Source: Kluyvera sp046569695
Lineage (GTDB): Bacteria; Pseudomonadota; Gammaproteobacteria; Enterobacterales; Enterobacteriaceae
Direction of reading: 5' to 3'
Length of the DNA: 64,000 nt
NCBI RefSeq assembly: GCF_046569695.1
Contig: NZ_JBKHUI010000022.1
Span: forward strand, 1-64,000
Shown: in pieces, positions 24,978-33,936 of the stretch
Position numbering within the stretch: the stretch's first letter is position 1
Layout: each line of letters opens with the position of its first letter
Notes under the pieces: generated by a model
The model's database searches: none
What the model was told of the DNA's origin: nothing
The model's input: only the letters and a program-made list of their open reading frames with translations
Made by a program: the position numbers and the translations under genes

Positions 24978-26390
24978 TCACTCCATCGCCACCTTCACCG
25001 CCATCCCCAGTTGCACCATCACCTCCCGATGCTTCTCAATCGGCGGCAGGGCGCAGTTGATCCGCAAGCAGTTCCGATATTTCCCCGACGCGGAAAACAG
25101 CGATCCCGGCGCCACCTGGATCTTCATCCGACACAGCTGCTTCGCCACGCACACCATATCTACCTGTTCAGGCAGCTCAACCCACAGCATAAAGCCGCCG
25201 GTTGGGCGAGTCACACAGATCCCGCAGGGGAAAAATTCGCGCAGCCAGCAGGTGTAGATCTCCATGTTGCGCTGGTAGATCTGGCGCATCCGTCGGACGT
25301 GGCGGTGGTAGTGGCCTTCGCGGATAAAGTTAGAGGCGGCAAGCTGGGTCGAGGGTACGTTGGTGCCGCTGGCGGCGTACTTCATCTGCAGCAGCTTGTC
25401 GTAATAGCGGCCCGGCGCTATCCAGCCAATGCGAAGGCCGGGGGCGATGGTTTTGGTAAATGAGCTACACAGCATCACCCGGCCGTCGATATCCCATGAG
25501 TGGATGGTGCGCGGGCGCGGGTACTCGGTCGCCAGTTCGCCGTAAATATCATCTTCAAAAATCACGATGTCGTAGCGCTGGGCGAGGCTTAGCACCGCGC
25601 GCTTGCGAGCGTCGGGCATGATAAAGCCCTGCGGGTTGTTGCAGTTAGGAACGAGGATCACCCCTTTGATCGGCCACTGATCCAGCGCCATCTCCAGTGC
25701 TTCGATGCTGATCCCGGTATTAGGATCGGTTGGGATCTCAATGGCCTTCAGTCCTAAACCGCGCAGTAACTGCATGGTGCCGTAATAGGTGGGCGATTCA
25801 ACGGCAATAATATCGCCGGGCTGGCATACTGACAGCAGTGCCAGCGAGAGTGCGCTGTGGCAACCGCTGGTGATGATCAGGGAGTCGGCGGTCACCACCG
25901 AGCCGCCATCGAGCATCAGGCGGGCGATCTGTTCGCGCAGTTCGCGGCGGCCGGCCAGCTCGTCGTAGCTCAGCACATCAATGATGTTGTGCTGCACCAC
26001 CCGGCTCATCTCGCGCCAGAGCGGCTTCAGGCTGGGCTGGGTGACGTCCGGCGAGCCGCCGCCGAAGGGGATAATCGATTTATCGCCGCGGGCTTCCAGC
26101 ATATCCAATACCTGATCCCACTGGGTGATCTCCACCGGGCGCTGTACCGGGCGCGACATCGGCGGTACCGGCGGCTGGGCTTTTTGCGGGGCGACGAAGT
26201 AGCCAGAACGCGGCTGCGGGGTAATCAGCTGGCGCTGTTCCAGCGTCTGATACGCCTGCTGCACGGTGCTGATGCTGACGCCGTGTTCCTGGCTCAGGCT
26301 GCGAACGGAGGGCAGCTTCTCGCCATGACGATACAACCCTTGTTCAATCCGCTCGGCCAGCAGGTTGGCCAGATGTTGGTAACGCGTCAT
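24978..26390 (-). CDS. yjiR: MocR/GntR-type regulator with aminotransferase domain YjiR
   Basis: 470 residues, same length as E. coli YjiR. An N-terminal GntR winged helix (EKLPSVRSLSQEHGVSISTVQQAYQTLE) is fused to a fold-type I aminotransferase-like domain with the PLP Lys in CSSFTKTIAPGLRIGW and the NCNNPQG loop. MocR proteins sense PLP or amino-compound adducts. The target of YjiR is not established. The start MTRYQHL follows GGGGA; it is divergent from yjiS. Confidence 0.94.
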   Translation of the reverse strand: MTRYQHLANLLAERIEQGLYRHGEKLPSVRSLSQEHGVSISTVQQAYQTLEQRQLITPQPRSGYFVAPQKAQPPVPPMSRPVQRPVEITQWDQVLDMLEARGDKSIIPFGGGSPDVTQPSLKPLWREMSRVVQHNIIDVLSYDELAGRRELREQIARLMLDGGSVVTADSLIITSGCHSALSLALLSVCQPGDIIAVESPTYYGTMQLLRGLGLKAIEIPTDPNTGISIEALEMALDQWPIKGVILVPNCNNPQGFIMPDARKRAVLSLAQRYDIVIFEDDIYGELATEYPRPRTIHSWDIDGRVMLCSSFTKTIAPGLRIGWIAPGRYYDKLLQMKYAASGTNVPSTQLAASNFIREGHYHRHVRRMRQIYQRNMEIYTCWLREFFPCGICVTRPTGGFMLWVELPEQVDMVCVAKQLCRMKIQVAPGSLFSASGKYRNCLRINCALPPIEKHREVMVQLGMAVKVAME

Positions 26391-26568
26391 TGCTGTATCC
26401 CCAATTATCGCCATACAGATGAAAAAACCAGTACAGTCAGGCGAGAAAAACCGCACGCAGATACCGTTTTAGCGAATCTGTATGTTAAATAAAAGTGTTT
26501 TTTGAATCTGTATTGCAGGGCCCGAAATCCGCGAAGATAAAGCCTCTGACAAGGTGAGGAGGTGGAGT

Positions 26569-26733
26569 ATGGAATTTCACGAGAACAGGGCGAAACAGCC
26601 TTTTATCGGCTTTGTGCTGGTGGGGCGTTTTATCAAAAAATGGTGGATACAGCAGCAAACGCGCCGCATATTGCAGCGAATGAGCGACGAACAGTTAAAA
26701 GATATTGGTCTGCGACGCAATGAGCTGCGTTAA
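26569..26733 (+). CDS. yjiS: DUF1127 small protein YjiS
   Basis: 54 residues: MEFHENRAKQPFIGFVLVGR, a basic aromatic middle, and the DUF1127 ending MSDEQLKDIGLRRNEL. DUF1127 proteins are small, Arg-rich and in some bacteria bind RNA or regulators; the function here is unknown. A strong ribosome site (AGGAGGTGGAG) precedes the ATG. It is divergent from yjiR, as in E. coli, and below the usual length cut-off of ORF calling. Confidence 0.9.
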   Translation: MEFHENRAKQPFIGFVLVGRFIKKWWIQQQTRRILQRMSDEQLKDIGLRRNELR

Positions 26734-26772
26734 AATACGGGCGGCGTGGTAACTCACGCTGCCCGACACCGT

Positions 26773-27043
26773 TTATCCCATGACTAACTGCCAGACAATC
26801 CAGCCGCCAAAACCGATCAGTATGCCACTGGCGGCCCGTTCAATTTTCCAGACAAGATTGCCCAAACGGCGCTGAACCTGCGGCAGAGCGATCAGCACGA
26901 TCAACAGCAGATCCCACAGCAGCACAACGCTGGTCATCCAGATCCCGCATATAGCCTGCTGCGCCACGGTCACGTCCGGGCTGAGCAGCGCCATAAAGTG
27001 CGCCAGCGCCAGTGCGGGAAACTCCGGAGGTGACCTGTTTCAT
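26773..27043 (-). pseudogene. Remnant of a LysE/RhtB-family exporter
   Basis: The N-terminal stretch PEFPALALAHFMALLSPD matches LysE family starts (FFALALAHFLALLSPGPD type) but is joined directly to a C-terminal piece, LLWDLLLIVLIALPQVQRRL to the end WLVWQLVMG-like, with roughly 110 central residues missing. The natural ATG at 27043 (MKQVTS) is in a different frame, so there is also a frameshift. An amino-acid exporter has been inactivated by internal deletion. It neighbours an equally broken AraC gene. Confidence 0.75.
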
Positions 27044-27090
27044 AGCGACCTCAATGAAAAACGTGAGGTCAGCGTATGCCGGTGAACGCG

Positions 27091-27350
27091 TTAATTATTG
27101 TCAGATATTGACTGACCCAACGCGTACTGACGCGGCGTGGCGGCCGTGTAGCTGACGAAGGTTTTGTGGAAGTGGCTCTGGTCGGCGAAGCCGGTCTGGT
27201 AGGCCACGTCGGCAATCTCGTCCCCGGCCCGCAGGCGTGCTTTGGCTAACTCCACCCGGGAATTGTTGAGAAAGCTACCGGGTGTCAGGCCCGTATCCTG
27301 CCTGAACGTCCGGATTAAGGTCTCTTTGCGCAGCGTTTCCCCGGCGGTTT
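27091..27350 (-). pseudogene. C-terminal fragment of an AraC-family regulator
   Basis: On the minus strand the frame ETLIRTFRQDTGLTPGSF, then ELAKARLRAGDEIADVAYQT, then GFADQSHFHKTFVSYTAATP, ending at TAA (27091), is a typical AraC double helix-turn-helix. It starts abruptly in the first helix; upstream sequence is unrelated AT-rich DNA, so the whole ligand domain and start are lost. It was probably the regulator of the LysE gene beside it. Confidence 0.8.
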
Positions 27351-27553
27351 TTTATTTTTATACCACATCAGGGGAAAGCAGGCAGAGGTGGGTGAAAATT
27401 AAACGATTCGCTTTAGATCACATTAACGAATTTAATGTATCAAATAACTGATATCGCACTCACAGTTCGCGTGGAAATTATTCGCCTCATATAGATAAAT
27501 GCTGCTTCACAGCTAGTATCAATTCGCTAATCATACACCTGCAAGAGGATACA
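27351..27553. other. pac promoter region
   Basis: About 200 bases of AT-rich DNA before the penicillin acylase gene. A CRP-like half site (GATCACATT at 27416-27424) lies here; E. coli pac is known to be CRP-dependent and phenylacetate-inducible. No small gene was seen. Confidence 0.5.
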
Positions 27554-30094
27554 ATGAAAAATACAAATCGTATGATCGTGAACTGTGTTGCTGCTTCCCT
27601 GATGTGTTCCTTGAGTCTTTCCGCGCTGGCGGCAGGTACCCAGACCGAGGTCAAGATTGTTCGCGATGAATACGGCATGCCGCATATTTACGCCGATGAT
27701 ACCTATCGGCTGTTTTACGGCTATGGCTACGTGGTGGCGCAGGATCGCCTGTTCCAGATGGAGATGGCGCGTCGCAGCACTCAGGGGACGGTCTCTGAAG
27801 TGCTCGGCAAGTCGTTCGTGCGCTTTGATAAGGACATTCGCCAGAACTACTGGCCGGACTCCATCCGCGCGCAGATCGCCGCGCTTTCTGCGGACGATAA
27901 ATCTATCCTGCAAGGTTATGCCGACGGCATGAACGCCTGGATTGATAAGGTGAACGCCAACCCCGGCAAGCTGCTGCCAAAACAGTTTTCGACCTTCGGC
28001 TTTGCCCCACAGCACTGGCAGCCTTTTGATGTGGCAATGGTTTTTGTCGGCACGATGGCGAACCGTTTCTCTGACAGCACCAGCGAAATTGATAACCTGG
28101 CGCTGCTGACGGCGCTAAAAGACAAATACGGCAAACAGCAGGGGATGGCGGTTTTTAACCAGTTGAAATGGTTGGTTAACCCGTCTGCGCCAACCACCAT
28201 TTCCCCTAAGGAGAGTCACTATCCGCTCACCTTCGACCTGAAGAACGCGCAAACGGCAGCGCTCCTGCCGCGCTATGACCGCCCGGCACCAATGCTCGAC
28301 CGGCCAGCAAAAGGCGCCGATGGCGCGCTGCTGGCGCTGACGGCGGGGCAAAACCGCGAAACTATCGCCGCGCAGTTTGCGCAGAGCGGGGCCAACGGGC
28401 TGGCGGGTTATCCGACAACCAGTAACATGTGGGTGCTCGGCAAAAACAAAACCCAGGATGCGAAGGCCATTATGGTCAACGGCCCGCAGTTTGGCTGGTA
28501 TGCGCCGGCCTACACCTACGGCATTGGTCTGCACGGCGCGGGCTATGACGTCACCGGCAATACGCCGTTCGCCTATCCGGGGCTGGTGTTTGGTCATAAC
28601 GGCATGATTTCATGGGGCTCTACCGCCGGTTTCGGCGATGATGTCGACATCTTTGCCGAAAAACTGGCGAAAGATAAACCGGGCTATTATCAACATAACG
28701 GTCAGTGGGTAAAAATGCTGAGCCGCGAAGAGACTATTAAGGTCAAAGACGGCCAGCCGGAGACCTTTACCGTCTGGCGCACCCTGCACGGCAACGTGAT
28801 TCAAACCGACCCGGCAACCGAAACGGCCTACGCCAAAGCGCGCGCATGGGATGGCAAAGAGGTGGCTTCGCTGCTGGCGTGGACCCACCAGATGAAGGCC
28901 AAAAACTGGCAGGAGTGGACGCAGCAGGCGGCAAAACAGGCGCTGACCATCAACTGGTACTACGCCGACGTGAACGGCAATATCGGCTATGTGCATACCG
29001 GCGCGTATCCTGACCGTCAGCCGGGCCACGATCCGCGCCTGCCGGTGCCCGGCACCGGCAAGTGGGACTGGAAAGGGCTGCTCTCGTTCGATTTGAACCC
29101 GAAAGTGTACAACCCGCAGTCGGGCTATATCGCCAACTGGAACAACTCACCGCAAAAAGAGTACCCGGCGTCCGATCTGTTTGCCTTCCTGTGGGGCGGC
29201 GCGGATCGCGTAACCGAGATTGACCGTATTCTTGATAAGCAGCCGCGCTTTACCGCCGACCAGGCCTGGGACGTGATCCGCAAAACCAGCCGTCAGGATC
29301 TGAACCTGCGGCTGTTCCTGCCTGCGCTGAAAGAGGCGACGGCGAGCCTGCCGGTGAGCGATCCGCGCCGTCAACTGGTGGATAAACTGGCGGGCTGGGA
29401 TGGTACCAACCTGCTGAGTGAGGGCGGTAAAACCTATCAGCAGCCGGGTTCGGCGATCCTCAACGCCTGGCTCACCAGTATGCTCAAACGTACGGTTGTG
29501 GCAGCAGTACCGAAGCCGTTTGGCGATTGGTACAGCGCCAGCGGCTATGAAACGACGCAGGATGGGCCAACCGGCTCGCTGAACATCAGCGTCGGGGCGA
29601 AGATCCTGTATGAAGCGCTGCAGGGCGAGAAGTCGCCGATTCCGCAGGCGGTCGATCTGTTTGGCGGAAAACCGCAGCAGGAGGTGGTGTTGGCGGCGCT
29701 GGATGATGCCTGGCAGACGCTGTCGAAACGCTACGGTAATGACCTGAACGGCTGGAAAACTCCGGCGATGGCGTTGACCTTCCGGGCCAACAACTTCTTC
29801 GGCGTGCCGCAGGCGGCAGCGGAGGAGGCGCGTCATCAGGCGGAGTACCAAAACCGCGGCACGGAAAACGACATGATCGTATTCTCACCGTCAACCAGCA
29901 AAAGCCCGGTGCTTGCCTGGGATGTGGTCGCGCCGGGTCAAAGCGGGTTTATTGCCCCGGATGGCAAGGCGGATAAACACTATGACGATCAGCTGAAGAT
30001 GTACGAAACCTTTGGGCGTAAATCGCTGTGGTTAACGCCGCAGGAAGTGGATGCGCATAAGGAATCGCAGGAGGTTCTGCAGGTGAAACGGTAA
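27554..30094 (+). CDS. pac: Penicillin G acylase precursor
   Basis: 846 residues, the exact length of the E. coli W enzyme and very similar to the Kluyvera citrophila/cryocrescens enzyme from memory. It hydrolyses phenylacetyl amides such as penicillin G in the periplasm. Layout: signal peptide 1-26 (ending SALAA), alpha chain from about 27, a spacer, and the beta chain starting at Ser290 (TTSNMW, after GYP), the N-terminal nucleophile exposed by autocatalytic processing. No stop or frameshift. The ribosome site is AAGAGG. It stands alone next to a decayed LysE/AraC pair and precedes a dehydrogenase by 138 bases; joint transcription is possible but not shown. The natural role may be scavenging aryl-acetylated compounds. 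Confidence 0.97.
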   Translation: MKNTNRMIVNCVAASLMCSLSLSALAAGTQTEVKIVRDEYGMPHIYADDTYRLFYGYGYVVAQDRLFQMEMARRSTQGTVSEVLGKSFVRFDKDIRQNYWPDSIRAQIAALSADDKSILQGYADGMNAWIDKVNANPGKLLPKQFSTFGFAPQHWQPFDVAMVFVGTMANRFSDSTSEIDNLALLTALKDKYGKQQGMAVFNQLKWLVNPSAPTTISPKESHYPLTFDLKNAQTAALLPRYDRPAPMLDRPAKGADGALLALTAGQNRETIAAQFAQSGANGLAGYPTTSNMWVLGKNKTQDAKAIMVNGPQFGWYAPAYTYGIGLHGAGYDVTGNTPFAYPGLVFGHNGMISWGSTAGFGDDVDIFAEKLAKDKPGYYQHNGQWVKMLSREETIKVKDGQPETFTVWRTLHGNVIQTDPATETAYAKARAWDGKEVASLLAWTHQMKAKNWQEWTQQAAKQALTINWYYADVNGNIGYVHTGAYPDRQPGHDPRLPVPGTGKWDWKGLLSFDLNPKVYNPQSGYIANWNNSPQKEYPASDLFAFLWGGADRVTEIDRILDKQPRFTADQAWDVIRKTSRQDLNLRLFLPALKEATASLPVSDPRRQLVDKLAGWDGTNLLSEGGKTYQQPGSAILNAWLTSMLKRTVVAAVPKPFGDWYSASGYETTQDGPTGSLNISVGAKILYEALQGEKSPIPQAVDLFGGKPQQEVVLAALDDAWQTLSKRYGNDLNGWKTPAMALTFRANNFFGVPQAAAEEARHQAEYQNRGTENDMIVFSPSTSKSPVLAWDVVAPGQSGFIAPDGKADKHYDDQLKMYETFGRKSLWLTPQEVDAHKESQEVLQVKR

Positions 30095-30232
30095 TCTTCT
30101 ACCTGCCATTCCCCGTCTTATCCGGCGGGGGATGCCTATTCGGAAACCTCCGTTTATACCCAACTTTACGCCCGTAACCAGCCAGATTGACTACTCTTAA
30201 TACCCTAAGCGGTAAAAACAAGGAGATTCATG

Positions 30233-31603
30233 ATGGCTTACCAGACAGTAAATCCTGCCACTAACCAGCTTATCAAAGCATACCCTTCTCATACCGATGC
30301 AGACGTTGAAGCGGCGCTGAAGGCGGCCGATGCGCTCTACCATTCCGACTGGGCAAAAGGGGATATCGACCAGCGTCTGCCGGTGCTGCACAAACTGGCT
30401 GATTTGATTGATGCCCGCGCTGAGGAGCTGGCAAAAATTGCCAGCCAGGAGATGGGTAAACTCATTGCCCAGAGCCGCGGCGAAGTGAAGCTGTGCGCGC
30501 AAATCGCTCGCTACTATGCCGACAATGCAAAGCAGTTTCTTGCGCCGGTGAAGTACAAATCTGAGCTGGGCGAGGCGTGGGTTGAGCATCACCCTATCGG
30601 CGTGCTGATGGCCGTGGAGCCGTGGAATTTCCCTTATTACCAGCTGATGCGCGTGCTGGCTCCGAACTTGGCGGCGGGTAACCCGGTGCTGGCGAAGCAT
30701 GCCAGCATTGTACCGCACTGCGCGGAGGCCTTTGCGCACCTGGTACGTGAAGCGGGCGCGCCGGAAGGGGCGTGGGCGAACCTGTATATCTCGCAGGATC
30801 AGGTGGCTAATATTATCGCCGACGACCGCGTGCAGGGCGCGGCGCTAACCGGTTCCGAAAAAGCAGGGAGCGTGGTCGCGGCACAGGCGGCGAAGCACAT
30901 CAAGAAATCGACCCTTGAACTGGGCGGTAACGATGTCTTCGTGGTGCTGGATGATGCCAACCTCGATAAAGCGGTGAAAATTGGCGTCAATGCGCGTTTG
31001 AACAACGCCGGGCAGGTCTGTACCGCGGCAAAACGTTTTGTGCTGCATGAGAAAATTGCCGATGCCTTCCTGAGTAAATTTACCGAAGCCTTTAAGCAGG
31101 CAAAAATTGGCGATCCGCTGGATGAAAGCACCACGCTGGGACCGCTGTCATCAAAAGACGCGCTGGAAACGCTGACCCAACAGGTCAACGAGGCGGTGAA
31201 AAACGGTGCGAAGCTGCATCTTGGCGGCAAGCCGGTGCAGCGGGACGGCAGCTTCTTCGAGCCCACCATCCTGACCCATATTTCCCGCGATAACCCGGCC
31301 TATTTCGAAGAGTTTTTCGGCCCGGTCGCGCAGATTTACGTGGTGAAAGACGATGACGAAGCGGTCGCCCTCGCCAATGATTCCCACTATGGGCTGGGCG
31401 GTGCGGTGTTTAGCCAGGATATTGAGCGGGCGAAGAAAATGGCCTCGCGTATTGAGACCGGGATGGTGTACATCAACTGGCTGACTGATACCGCGGCGGA
31501 ACTGCCGTTTGGCGGCGTTAAGCGTTCCGGCTATGGCCGCGAGCTGTCGGACCTGGGGATTAAAGAGTTTGTGAACCAGAAGCTGGTGGTGGTCCGTCGA
31601 TAA
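30233..31603 (+). CDS. NAD(P)-dependent succinate-semialdehyde-type dehydrogenase
   Basis: 456 residues of the aldehyde dehydrogenase superfamily. The catalytic Cys263 is in NAGQVCTAAKR and the general-base Glu229 in LELGGND; the end is ELPFGGVKRSGYGRELSDLG. Enterobacterial genomes usually label this type NAD-dependent succinate-semialdehyde dehydrogenase; it is only a distant relative of E. coli Sad (YneI). Two ATGs (30230, 30233) follow AAGGAG; the second is better spaced. A role after pac, oxidising an aldehyde from amine catabolism, is possible by proximity only. Confidence 0.88.
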   Translation: MAYQTVNPATNQLIKAYPSHTDADVEAALKAADALYHSDWAKGDIDQRLPVLHKLADLIDARAEELAKIASQEMGKLIAQSRGEVKLCAQIARYYADNAKQFLAPVKYKSELGEAWVEHHPIGVLMAVEPWNFPYYQLMRVLAPNLAAGNPVLAKHASIVPHCAEAFAHLVREAGAPEGAWANLYISQDQVANIIADDRVQGAALTGSEKAGSVVAAQAAKHIKKSTLELGGNDVFVVLDDANLDKAVKIGVNARLNNAGQVCTAAKRFVLHEKIADAFLSKFTEAFKQAKIGDPLDESTTLGPLSSKDALETLTQQVNEAVKNGAKLHLGGKPVQRDGSFFEPTILTHISRDNPAYFEEFFGPVAQIYVVKDDDEAVALANDSHYGLGGAVFSQDIERAKKMASRIETGMVYINWLTDTAAELPFGGVKRSGYGRELSDLGIKEFVNQKLVVVRR

Positions 31604-31612
31604 CGGTACTCA

Positions 31613-31643
31613 TAAAAAACCTGCCATCTGGCAGGTTTTTTTT
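31613..31643. terminator. Bidirectional terminator
   Basis: AAAAAACCTGCC / GGCAGGTTTTTTTT with loop ATCT lies between convergent genes (dehydrogenase and yfaZ-like) and has A and T tracts on both sides. Confidence 0.92.
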
Positions 31644-31671
31644 GTCGGTATAGCGCGCGTTTTCCGTTTTA

Positions 31672-32217
31672 TTAGAAAGTCACGCCGCCGCCCACGTAGG
31701 CACCGTCAATCAGCGTGTGACCAGGGCGACCGTCTTTACCGTCAACGCTCACGTGGCGGTAGCCCACTTTCAGCGTTACCGGTTTGATTGGGGTCCAGCT
31801 CACGCCGCCGTTGGCTTCAACGTAGTTTTTCACGCTGTTGTTCAGGCCTTCTGGGGCGACATAGCCTTCACCAAATACATTAATGCTGTCGGTCAGCGCC
31901 ACGCTCACGCCACCGCCGATAGGGAAGGCCACGCCGTTATCGCCTTTTTTCGGCCCGAGGTAGATGGCTTTTGCGCCAGCATTCAGCATGACCGGGCCGA
32001 CTTCGAGGTTATAACCCGCACCTACGCCGCCGGTCTGCGTACCGTCATCGGTATTTTTCAGCCAGTTGCTTTCTGCATACAGGCCGGAAGAGGATTTGCC
32101 CATTTCCAGATTAAGGTTGGTGAAGTTCTTACCTTGCTCAATGCTGCCGCCCATTGCCAGCGCGGAACCGGATACAGCAGTCAGAGCGGAAAGGAGCAGG
32201 ATATTAAGCTTTTTCAT
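31672..32217 (-). CDS. YfaZ-family outer membrane protein
   Basis: 181 residues with a signal peptide (MKKLNILLLSALTAVSGSALA) and alternating beta strands ending in aromatic Phe (GGGVTF), as expected for a small outer-membrane barrel. The pattern KNFTNLNLEMGKSSSGLYAESNW / AGAKAIYLGPKKGD / TLKVGYRHVSVDGKDG parallels E. coli YfaZ (180 residues). YfaZ is a predicted porin-like protein of unknown substrate. Confidence 0.87.
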   Translation of the reverse strand: MKKLNILLLSALTAVSGSALAMGGSIEQGKNFTNLNLEMGKSSSGLYAESNWLKNTDDGTQTGGVGAGYNLEVGPVMLNAGAKAIYLGPKKGDNGVAFPIGGGVSVALTDSINVFGEGYVAPEGLNNSVKNYVEANGGVSWTPIKPVTLKVGYRHVSVDGKDGRPGHTLIDGAYVGGGVTF

Positions 32218-32575
32218 GGTTTATTCCTCGTCATAAAATTAATCTGAGGACACCTTAACAAGTGGATTTTACTTCTGCAAATGTGACTCATGTCGATTTT
32301 TAATGCTGGCATTGTAATCACCATGGTCTTTTTTTGTTGCTTGAGTGTTTGTTTTTACCAGCGTCAATGATTAGCGTTTTGATGTTTAGCGGCCGTTTAG
32401 TTTTTGGCTAAACGTACCTTGAACAGAGCGGGGGATATTGGTTGGCAGTGAATTAATTGTCTTTCTAATAATTTCCAAAAATGCTCCAATTGTCATGAAT
32501 AAAAATGGAAATTTACATTTCTACGCATTTAATTACCCCCTCCAGGCGGAGGGAGGGCGTGATTTAAGCTGCTGT
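32218..32575. other. AT-rich intergenic region
   Basis: The promoter of the YfaZ-like gene must lie at the left end. The remaining ~300 bases have poly-T and poly-A tracts but I see no gene, RNA or operator that I can support. Confidence 0.5.
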
Positions 32576-32655
32576 TGTAGCCCGGCCAAGCGAAGCGCCG
32601 CCGGGAGCGGCTCGGTACTCATCCCGGCGGCGCTTCGCTTGGCCGGGCTACGGAG
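32576..32655. repeat. REP pair (BIME)
   Basis: Two mirror-image REP units (GTAGCCCGGCCAAGCGAAGC and GCTTCGCTTGGCCGGGCTAC) sit after the yjiA stop. Confidence 0.88.
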
Positions 32656-32661
32656 TATGGG

Positions 32662-33615
32662 TTATTTTTTCAGGCTGGCGAATGCTGCGCGGATTTCTTC
32701 TTCCGGCAGTTGAATACCGATAAACACCAGCGTGCTGTGTTGCGCTTCTTCGCCCCACGGTCTGTCCCAGTCGGCACTGTACAGGCGCTGTACGCCCTGG
32801 AACAGCAGGCGGTTCGGTTCGCCGTCAATCCACAGCATCCCTTTGTAGCGCAGCAGTTTGTCGGCGAAGTCCAGCAGCAGGTTCTCCATCACGCGGGAAA
32901 CGTCGCTGATATCCACCGGGTAGTCCAGTTCGACCACGATAGACGACACGTCGTTTTGCTGGTCGGCCATAAAGTGGAAGCGCGGCTTCGAGGTGACGTT
33001 CTCTTCCAGCATAAAGCCGTTGGTGTTGAACAGCAGGCTCAGATCGATATCGCCATGGGTGACGGTGTAAATCGGCGCGCGGGCGTTGATGCGGGTCAGG
33101 CGTTCACGCAGCTTCTCGGCTTCACCGGCGACGTCGGTTTTGGTCAGCAGAATGCGGTCGGCGTAGCCCACCTGCGACTGGGCGATGGTGAACTGGTTCA
33201 TCTGCTCGTCGGCGTGCACCGCGTCAACCAGGGCAATTACGCCGTCCAGCAGGTAGCGTTCGCACAGCACCTCGTGGGAGAAAAAGGTCTGAATGATCGG
33301 GCCGGGGTCGGCCATGCCGGTGCATTCGATCACCAGCCGGTCGAAGCTGATGTTGCCTTTGTCGAGGTTATCGAGCAGGTCTAACAGCGCGTCTTCCAGC
33401 TCGTTAGAGCGGGTGCAGCAGATGCAGCCGTTGGTCAGGGTTTTGATCTGGGTGGCGCGGTCGCCAATCAGTTGGTCGTCGACGGAGACTTCGCCGAACT
33501 CGTTTTCAATCACGGCAATTTTAAAGCCGTGCTGTTCGTTGAGGATGTGGCGCAGCAGGGTGGTTTTGCCCGCGCCGAGGAAACCGGTAAGTAGGATAAC
33601 TGCAATCGGTGCCAT
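32662..33615 (-). CDS. yjiA: COG0523 G3E-family GTPase YjiA
   Basis: 317 residues (E. coli YjiA 318). P-loop GTPase with Walker A GFLGAGKT, the metal-binding CxCC motif in NGCICCTRSNELEDAL, a guanine-specificity motif LTKTDVAG, and a C-terminal CobW domain. COG0523 proteins are metal chaperones or insertases; E. coli YjiA binds Zn and GTP and the biological partner is unsettled. Start MAPIAVILLTG is E. coli-like; an ATG 13 codons upstream lies in the spacer. It follows yjiX by 10 bases, and btsT-yjiX-yjiA probably form one transcript, as in E. coli. Confidence 0.95.
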   Translation of the reverse strand: MAPIAVILLTGFLGAGKTTLLRHILNEQHGFKIAVIENEFGEVSVDDQLIGDRATQIKTLTNGCICCTRSNELEDALLDLLDNLDKGNISFDRLVIECTGMADPGPIIQTFFSHEVLCERYLLDGVIALVDAVHADEQMNQFTIAQSQVGYADRILLTKTDVAGEAEKLRERLTRINARAPIYTVTHGDIDLSLLFNTNGFMLEENVTSKPRFHFMADQQNDVSSIVVELDYPVDISDVSRVMENLLLDFADKLLRYKGMLWIDGEPNRLLFQGVQRLYSADWDRPWGEEAQHSTLVFIGIQLPEEEIRAAFASLKK

Positions 33616-33625
33616 GATGTCTCCT

Positions 33626-33829
33626 TTAACAGCAGCGCATGCCGCCTTTTCCATCGCCGCCGTAGCGTGCCTGCTGGCGTTCGCGGAAGAACTCTTCGTA
33701 GGTCATGTACGGTTTATCCGGATGGTTGGTCTGCATATGTTCGACGTAGTTGTCGTAATCCGGAATGCCAATCAGCATTTTTGCCGCCTGACCGAGATAT
33801 TTTTTTGCCTGACCTAAGTTACCAAACAT
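33626..33829 (-). CDS. yjiX: YbdD/YjiX-family small protein YjiX
   Basis: 67 residues, nearly identical to E. coli YjiX, ending GGDGKGGMRCC. The short family (DUF466) is always beside CstA/BtsT carbon-starvation transporters and seems to be needed for pyruvate or peptide uptake. The terminal CC pair is typical. It lies between btsT and yjiA on the same strand. Confidence 0.95.
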   Translation of the reverse strand: MFGNLGQAKKYLGQAAKMLIGIPDYDNYVEHMQTNHPDKPYMTYEEFFRERQQARYGGDGKGGMRCC

Positions 33830-33852
33830 TGTCTCATCCCGATAATAGATAA

Positions 33853-33932
33853 AGCCGGATGGCGGCTAGCGCCTTATCCGGCCTACGATAGCTGAACTTG
33901 TAGGCCGGATAAGCGCAGCGCCATCCGGCATC
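33853..33932. repeat. REP pair (BIME)
   Basis: GCCGGATGGCGGCTAGCGCC..TTATCCGGCCTAC and its mirror GTAGGCCGGATAAGCGCAGC lie between btsT and yjiX. Confidence 0.87.
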
Positions 33933-33936
33933 AGGT

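Noticed and set aside
24882..25463. 193-codon open frame beginning in the hsdR/yjiR gap
   Set aside because: Only the first ~95 bases are outside yjiR; the rest is antisense to it and the protein is low-complexity His/Pro-rich.
26840..27043. 67-codon minus-strand frame starting MKQVTS
   Set aside because: It is the out-of-frame reading of the broken LysE gene; the family sequence is in another frame.
32576..32655. Long palindrome as a phage or transposon end
   Set aside because: It is a standard facing pair of REP units, repeated at several other places in the window.
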